Below, one piece after another: positions 7,507 to 11,354 of a stretch of 11,354 bases of DNA. This stretch comes from Candidatus Sabulitectum sp. (GTDB lineage Bacteria > Fermentibacterota > Fermentibacteria > Fermentibacterales > JCC-6), in the NCBI GenBank assembly GCA_029940175.1, contig JAOZRM010000082.1, positions 1,170 to 12,523 of the forward strand. The letters run 5' to 3'. Position 1 is the first letter of the stretch. Each line of letters begins with the position of its first letter. Both the position numbers and the translations under genes were made by a program. The notes under the pieces are model-generated. The model saw nothing but the letters and a program-made list of their open reading frames with translations, ran no database searches and had not been told where the DNA came from.

Positions 7507-8184
7507 TCATTCCATAAGAGGTATTATTCTGACTGGTACGGGAGTTGTGCCGGCTGTTTCCGGAAGCGGTGCTTCAGGATAAACTTTCATTGAGGACAGT
7601 TTCTCATTTTGATCAGAATCTGCCTGTTTCTCTATCACCTTCCATTTTTCAAGTAATTCAGATGATGCACTGCACCAGATCAGTGCTGATCTTTTTCTTT
7701 CAGCGTAGAGGCTTAATGTTATTTTTCTTAGATCATTGATCAAAGTTTCCTCAGAGCTGGAAACTTGATCAAGAAGCATCTCAGTATCATGAAGCTGCTC
7801 CTCGCTCAGCTTCCTGTAATGAGTCAGTTGTGCCATCATGTTCTCAACTCCGCAGCATGCACCAAAACGCAGCTTCATCAGAAGTTCAACTCTGAACCTG
7901 TTGAGGCTTGCGGGTTCTTCTATCCATCTGTGAAGCTCCAGCCAGCCATTCTGGTTCAGCCTGTAGATCAAACGTTTCTTCTTCTTTACATAGGAATCTG
8001 TTTTGTCTACAAGTCCATCCTGATACAGTTTCTTCAACATGGGGTAGATGTTACCGTAAGATTCTCTCCAGTAATACATCTCCGGATTATCGAGAGCCTT
8101 GCGAATGTCATAACCGGACTGGGGACCGCCACTGAGAATAGCAAGTATCCCGTATATGGATTGTGTGTACTTCAGGTCTCCCAA
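7507..8184 (-). CDS. PadR-family transcriptional regulator
   Basis: This 225-residue cytoplasmic regulator has an N-terminal winged helix-turn-helix (about 5-90) carrying the PadR signature Y-G-N-I-Y-P-M-L-K-K-L (43-53) followed by D-G-L-V. A basic wing (K-K-K-K-R near 67-71) and a helical C-terminal domain (about 91-185) of the PadR long-subfamily (Vir_act_alpha_C) type follow. A Pro-rich tail (about 200-225) is atypical. PadR proteins usually repress, often by binding dyads at their own or divergent promoters. The start is TTG at 8184 with AAGGAG six bases upstream (minus strand, 8191-8196); an in-frame stop just upstream excludes a longer start. It is divergent from the small-protein cassette at 8328-9631, whose promoter contains a perfect palindrome, so that cassette is the likely target. 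Confidence 0.9.
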   Translation of the reverse strand: MGDLKYTQSIYGILAILSGGPQSGYDIRKALDNPEMYYWRESYGNIYPMLKKLYQDGLVDKTDSYVKKKKRLIYRLNQNGWLELHRWIEEPASLNRFRVELLMKLRFGACCGVENMMAQLTHYRKLSEEQLHDTEMLLDQVSSSEETLINDLRKITLSLYAERKRSALIWCSASSELLEKWKVIEKQADSDQNEKLSSMKVYPEAPLPETAGTTPVPVRIIPLME

Positions 8185-8262
8185 TTATGACTCCTTCCTG
8201 CTTGTTTGAACTCTTTGAAGTGTTGAAAGCTAATATACTCCGAGTGCTTATGAAAACCTATC

Positions 8263-8290
8263 TTGACAATGTATCTTATAGTACTATACT
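8263..8290 (+). promoter_or_regulatory. Promoter of the PadR-divergent cassette
   Basis: TTGACA (8263-8268), a 16-base spacer and TATACT (8285-8290) form a strong sigma70-type promoter. Predicted transcription starts about 30 bases before the ATG at 8328. It reads into the small-protein, DUF6150-like and lipoprotein genes. Confidence 0.75.
8277..8288. promoter_or_regulatory. Palindromic operator candidate (TATAGTACTATA)
   Basis: This is a perfect 12-base palindrome that covers the end of the spacer and four bases of the -10 box of the cassette promoter. A protein bound here would block RNA polymerase. The adjacent divergent PadR gene makes PadR the obvious candidate binder. The sequence itself is AT-rich and not a canonical ATGT/ACAT PadR box, so the link is inferred. 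Confidence 0.5.
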
Positions 8291-8327
8291 TGTGCAGGTT
8301 TGAAAAAGGAAAGAAGGGAATTGAATT

Positions 8328-8560
8328 ATGACAGATAATGCATCAGTTGCCATCGACATTCTGTCAGGAATATTCTCTTCATCTTTTCAATCACAGTTTA
8401 GCAGAGGATCCAGGAAACCGGACGCAGTGGCATTTATCAGGGTGTTGTTGGTGTTTGGCTATATCGGACAGTCCGGGAAGCCATCATTGCGTTAGCGGAT
8501 TCCGGATCCTCTTTTACCTCATGTAACAAAACTGCTCCCGGGTTTGTCCTGGATACATAG
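8328..8560 (+). pseudogene. Small-protein gene with apparent frameshift
   Basis: The ATG at 8328, preceded by AAGGGA (8314-8319), opens a frame of 55 residues ending at TAG 8493-8495. Its first 24 residues look protein-like (V-A-I-D-I-L). From 8402 a second frame, one base back, stays open to TAG 8558-8560, has no start codon of its own, and reads as a better protein. There, R-E-A-I-I-A-L-A-D-S-G-S-S-F-T-S (8474-8521) matches K-D-A-M-R-Q-F-S-E-S-G-R-F-F-S-S of the next gene (8710-8757) by identity or conservative change at most positions. The intact product would be about 76 residues with a hydrophobic middle. A one-base loss between 8402 and about 8440 would explain this; an assembly error or recoding is possible. 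If instead only the 8328-8495 frame is real, it is a 55-residue orphan. Confidence 0.45.
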
Positions 8561-8595
8561 GCTGCTGAAGATTCTATTTCTAAGGAGGTTTTGAA

Positions 8596-8811
8596 ATGAA
8601 CAGCGACGTGGTTATTGATATTGATCTTTTCACCACGGTTGTGAATAAACTTCCATTAATTGTGAGAACACTTATTTATCTTGCTGCGGGGGCCGCTGCC
8701 ATAGCAGACAAAGACGCAATGAGGCAATTTTCTGAATCCGGACGATTCTTCTCATCACAGAGCACTGCGAATGAAAGCCTTTTTCCATATCCCGAGGAAC
8801 TGGTTTCCTGA
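8596..8811 (+). CDS. Small hydrophobic-core protein, unknown function
   Basis: This 71-residue protein has a central hydrophobic stretch (about 20-37, L-I-V-R-T-L-I-Y-L-A-A-G-A-A-A-I) that is long enough to associate with or cross a membrane. A polar C-terminal half rich in Ser, Phe and Glu follows. There is no signal-peptidase site. Translation signals are strong: ATG at 8596 with AAGGAGG seven bases upstream (8582-8588). Residues 39-54 resemble the out-of-frame tail of the preceding gene, suggesting an old tandem duplication. It is the second gene of the PadR-divergent cassette. I do not recognise the family. Confidence 0.72.
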   Translation: MNSDVVIDIDLFTTVVNKLPLIVRTLIYLAAGAAAIADKDAMRQFSESGRFFSSQSTANESLFPYPEELVS

Positions 8812-8891
8812 TCCACCCCTTTCAAAGTGCTCTGTGAAATCGTATCTTTCCCTTGTCTACAGGTTCCTTTCAGAAAAAGAGGGAGAGTATT

Positions 8892-9167
8892 ATGCCGAAA
8901 CTTTTCATTACAGATATTGAATCCGACGCTGAAATCAAGGTTTGCGTGGCCGATATCAGAGGCGAGGCACACCTTGCGGTATATGAAACTACCAGCGAGT
9001 GGGAGGCTACAGAACCGCAGATATGGGCGTACACTGATGTGAGAAGCGATGCAGACAAAGTTATTTACTTTACGGACAGCGCCTGGAACGCAGATCTGGT
9101 AATTTTCAAGACAGATATACAGTCTGATGCCGGTTGGCTTGATTCAGCCAGGGAGGGTGTTCTCTAA
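8892..9167 (+). CDS. DUF6150-like beta-repeat protein
   Basis: This 91-residue protein is built from about six short repeats of roughly 13-15 residues with the pattern aromatic/aliphatic strand, T/A-D, x-x, S/W-x-A-D/E, then I/V strand: F-I-T-D-I-E-S-D-A, C-V-A-D-I-R-G-E-A, Y-E-T-T-S-E-W-E-A, A-Y-T-D-V-R-S-D-A, Y-F-T-D-S-A-W-N-A, F-K-T-D-I-Q-S-D-A-G-W. It resembles the DUF6150 family as I recall it; its function is unknown. It has no signal peptide. The ATG at 8892 has GAGGGAG six bases upstream (8879-8885); an in-frame ATG at 8853 lacks such a site and would include that ribosome binding site. Its TAA overlaps the ATG of the next gene by one base (TAATG), so the two are translationally coupled. 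Confidence 0.8.
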   Translation: MPKLFITDIESDAEIKVCVADIRGEAHLAVYETTSEWEATEPQIWAYTDVRSDADKVIYFTDSAWNADLVIFKTDIQSDAGWLDSAREGVL

Positions 9168-9631
9168 TGCCCTGCCGCGAGAAAAGAGTGAGATCAGTTT
9201 TAGTTTTTGCAGCAACATTCGTTTTGATTACAGTCGGATGTCTTGATTTCGGAAACAACATTGTGACCGAGGAACCAACAGAAGAACAGCTGGCATTTTG
9301 TCAATCGGCAATGCACCTGAGTGATCAGCTTGCATATGTGCCGATTGGCCTCAGGATAGATGCCACGGGAATTGATGCTGTAGCATGGTTCTGCTTTTAC
9401 ACTGAAGAAGTGGCTATTGATAAAATCTTTGACTCTGAATTTGTATCTACTGATTCTCTCAGCGGCCCTGTTTCGTTCTATTCAAACGAAAGCATGCCTA
9501 AGTGGTGGGATGTGGATGAAAAGGTGTTTGAAGGTGGAAGTATATCTCTGGGGGGAGGCAGACAGATGACTGTTGGTATCCACAGGGAAGAGGGCATAAA
9601 TACCGTTTACATTTTCTGGTGTGAGAGCTGA
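9167..9631 (+). CDS. Small lipoprotein, unknown function
   Basis: This 154-residue predicted lipoprotein has a basic n-region, a hydrophobic segment (about 11-23) and a T-V-G-C lipobox with Cys25; Thr at -3 is slightly off consensus. The mature domain (about 130 residues) has three further Cys (45, 76, 152), a K-W-W-D motif (112-115) and a Gly-rich turn (G-G-S-I-S-L-G-G-G, 123-131) before a final V-Y-I-F-W strand, suggesting a compact beta domain. I do not recognise the family. The start overlaps the stop of the DUF6150-like gene; AGGGAGG lies ten bases upstream, which is long, so coupling probably helps initiation. It is the last gene of the PadR-divergent cassette and ends two bases from the convergent TPR gene. 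Confidence 0.78.
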   Translation: MPCREKRVRSVLVFAATFVLITVGCLDFGNNIVTEEPTEEQLAFCQSAMHLSDQLAYVPIGLRIDATGIDAVAWFCFYTEEVAIDKIFDSEFVSTDSLSGPVSFYSNESMPKWWDVDEKVFEGGSISLGGGRQMTVGIHREEGINTVYIFWCES

Positions 9632-9633
9632 TA

Positions 9634-11354
9634 CTATTTATCAGATTCTTCCCAGTGTTCCGGCCAGGGAAGGGATGCTTCAGAGCAGTGGTTATCCAGC
9701 AGACCTCTTCGAAGTTTTGTGAAGGTTTCTGAGAAATCCGTTGGACGCAGTTTCAATCGGGAGATTATTTCGTTTGCTTTCAGGTATGCTTCAAGGCTTA
9801 GTTCCTTTTTTCCGGAAAGATATTGAATATATCCTGAACCGGAAAGAGCCAATGCAATGTTTTCCTCATCCCCGATTTTCGTAAAGATAGAAAGAGCTCT
9901 GTCGTAGAGAAGCCCTGATTCTTCCATTCTTTCCTGAGCAATACATAGAAGAGCATGGTTGCTCATTATCCATGCAGAGGTTCTTTGGTCACCTATCTCC
10001 TCTATGATAGTCATGGCTTCTGAGTATGCTGCTTCTCCATGGTCGAAGAGACCTTCGTCGCGGAAGGAATTTCCCAGGTTGCACAGAAATACACCTTCAG
10101 GCATCCTGTCACCCAGTCTGTGGAATATTTCAATAGCCTTTTTGAAGTGATCTTCTCCTGTGGTTACTTCTTTCCTGTCGTTGTAAAGGCTTCCCAGGTT
10201 CCCAAGGGTAACTGCTTCGTTTCTCACATCTCCAATTTGTCTGAAGATCTTAAGAATTTCCTCAAGAAGAATAATCGCCTGGTCGAGTTCACCAGTATTC
10301 CTGTAAAGTATTCCGAGATTCCCCAGAGCCCTTGCTTTGCCCTTCAGATTCTTCTGGTTCGAGAACAGGTCTTTTGCCCTTTCAAAATACTCTTTAGCCT
10401 GGGCGAATTCCCGGTGCATTCCGGAAATAACTCCAATACTGCACAGAACATCACTTTCAATTTCTTCATATCCCAGTTCTCTACATATGTCAAGAGATCT
10501 CTGCAGATGATCCAGAGCTGAATCCATATCTCTGATCGCTGTGAAATATGAGCCCATGGCCATCTCTGTTCTTGCCAGCCATTCATCCAAGTTATTGCTT
10601 GAGGCAATAAGATGCATTCTGTTAAGAAGTTTATCCAGTTCGTTCCATTTGTGTGTAAATAGAAGGGCTTTGCTGCTTCTGTGAAGCACAGCGAGAAGCT
10701 TCAACAATTCCTTAGTATCTTCCCCACTGCGAGACAGCCATCCGTCAATCTTTTTCCCCCACTGTAGAACTGCATCATACTGGTAGTTCTGTGAAGCGAA
10801 TTGCTGTGCAGTTATTCCGCAGTCTACTGCAGAAAAGATTATTCCCGCACGTTCCCAGTGTGCAGCAAGTTTTGCTGATACTCTTTCGGTGTCCTGGCCG
10901 AATATCTCTTCCATGGATTCAGCAACTGTTTTGTGAAGCACCCGCAGATTGTGCGAAAGAATGCTGTTGTAGGCAGTTTGCTGAATAAATGAGTGATGAA
11001 AAACAAAACCTACACCTTGATCCGATACTATTTTTTCAAGGAACTGCCGCTCTACAAGCTGGATGAATACTTCCTCTCCACAGGGCTTGATACCAAGCTT
11101 AAGTTCAACACTCCTGTATATCTCATATCTGAATTCCATACCGAATACTGAGCAGTTCAACAATGCTTTTCTCAAAAGATCCGGCAGCCGATCAAGCCTT
11201 GATTGAAGAAGTCCGGTAAGACTTCCCGGAGTAGAAAGCTCCACAGAGCCGTGGGTTAGAATCCAGCTTCCGTTTACCATTGAAAGCCCGCCGGACTCTA
11301 CCAGGTGAAGAATAAGTTCCTGGAGGAAAAAAGGATTTCCACTGGAGTGTCTGT
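9634..11354 (-). CDS. STAND-type ATPase with TPR repeats (C-terminal part)
   Basis: The frame stays open through the window end, so only the last 572 or so residues are visible. They begin with G-N-P-F-F-L-Q-E-L and, later, L-L-Q-S-R-L-D-R-L-P, hallmarks of the end of an AAA_16 predicted ATPase module. The Walker motifs must lie outside. A helical winged/linker region follows. Then come about six to seven TPRs whose loops recur every 40 residues exactly (L-G, Q-I-G, R-L-G, E-I-G, K-I-G), with N-L-G-x-L/S-Y signatures, the kinesin-light-chain-like TPR_12 type. Such proteins usually carry an N-terminal Ser/Thr kinase or nucleotide cyclase domain and act in signalling, but which one applies here cannot be seen. 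The first in-frame ATG at 11280 is internal to the conserved module and is not the true start. Confidence 0.88.
   Translation of the reverse strand, partial: RHSSGNPFFLQELILHLVESGGLSMVNGSWILTHGSVELSTPGSLTGLLQSRLDRLPDLLRKALLNCSVFGMEFRYEIYRSVELKLGIKPCGEEVFIQLVERQFLEKIVSDQGVGFVFHHSFIQQTAYNSILSHNLRVLHKTVAESMEEIFGQDTERVSAKLAAHWERAGIIFSAVDCGITAQQFASQNYQYDAVLQWGKKIDGWLSRSGEDTKELLKLLAVLHRSSKALLFTHKWNELDKLLNRMHLIASSNNLDEWLARTEMAMGSYFTAIRDMDSALDHLQRSLDICRELGYEEIESDVLCSIGVISGMHREFAQAKEYFERAKDLFSNQKNLKGKARALGNLGILYRNTGELDQAIILLEEILKIFRQIGDVRNEAVTLGNLGSLYNDRKEVTTGEDHFKKAIEIFHRLGDRMPEGVFLCNLGNSFRDEGLFDHGEAAYSEAMTIIEEIGDQRTSAWIMSNHALLCIAQERMEESGLLYDRALSIFTKIGDEENIALALSGSGYIQYLSGKKELSLEAYLKANEIISRLKLRPTDFSETFTKLRRGLLDNHCSEASLPWPEHWEESDK

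Noticed and set aside
8404..8511. Inverted repeat GAGGATCC (8404-8411) / GGATCCTC (8504-8511)
   Set aside because: The arms are eight bases and 92 bases apart, inside coding-like sequence. This is too weak to call a terminator or recombination site.
8338..8526. 62-residue plus-strand frame starting at ATG 8338
   Set aside because: Its composition (many Cys, His, Trp, Ser) is unlike a real protein, it has no ribosome site, and the other two frames fit better.
8853..8891. Upstream ATG for the DUF6150-like gene
   Set aside because: It would add 13 residues that do not fit the repeat pattern and would include the good ribosome site at 8879-8885.
10039..10521. 160-residue open frame opposite the TPR gene
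   Set aside because: It lies wholly antisense to well-supported TPR repeats. Its length is explained by the regular codon pattern of the repeat array.

Overview
The window comes from a bacterial chromosome of moderate GC content (roughly mid-40s percent by eye). Genes are tightly packed, have strong AGGAGG-type ribosome binding sites, and often start with TTG. At least six products carry Sec or lipoprotein signal peptides. The mix of exported hypothetical proteins, DUF1007/NicO, DUF6150-like and PadR families suggests an uncultivated diderm bacterium, perhaps of the FCB/Fermentibacterota kind. That placement is an inference; no rRNA or marker gene is present. I see no tRNA, rRNA, CRISPR array, insertion sequence or phage gene.

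Layout. (1) 163-555, minus: a 130-residue two-module beta protein with a clear sigma70-type promoter. A close paralog with the same promoter geometry lies at 4945-5337. (2) 784-2643, plus: a run of three exported proteins, namely a lipoprotein, an unknown secreted protein, and a secreted protein with a Ca-binding-type DxDxDG loop. (3) 2678-4199, minus: a metal-transport pair, DUF1007 periplasmic protein then NicO-family membrane transporter, one base apart. (4) 4304-4942, plus: protein-L-isoaspartate methyltransferase (pcm). It meets the second paralog (4945-5337, minus) tail to tail. (5) 5482-7473, plus: a large exported protein with a phosphohistidine-like domain followed by a PPDK-type ATP-binding domain, the order seen in glucan, water dikinases. 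(6) 7507-8184, minus: a PadR regulator. It is divergent from a cassette at 8328-9631 that holds a frame-broken small protein, its apparent intact paralog, a DUF6150-like beta-repeat protein and a lipoprotein. The cassette promoter carries a perfect 12-bp palindrome over its -10 box, a likely operator. (7) 9634 to the window end, minus: the C-terminal part of a STAND-type ATPase with TPR repeats of exactly 40 residues; its N-terminus lies outside the window.

How the genes work together. DUF1007 and NicO probably form one nickel/cobalt transport unit. The PadR gene and the divergent cassette look like a self-contained regulated envelope module, and this is the best candidate here for an undescribed system. 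The exported dikinase-like protein is the most unusual single protein, because its domains imply ATP-dependent phosphotransfer yet it carries a signal peptide. No intergenic stretch exceeds 300 bases. The largest, 556-783, holds divergent promoters.
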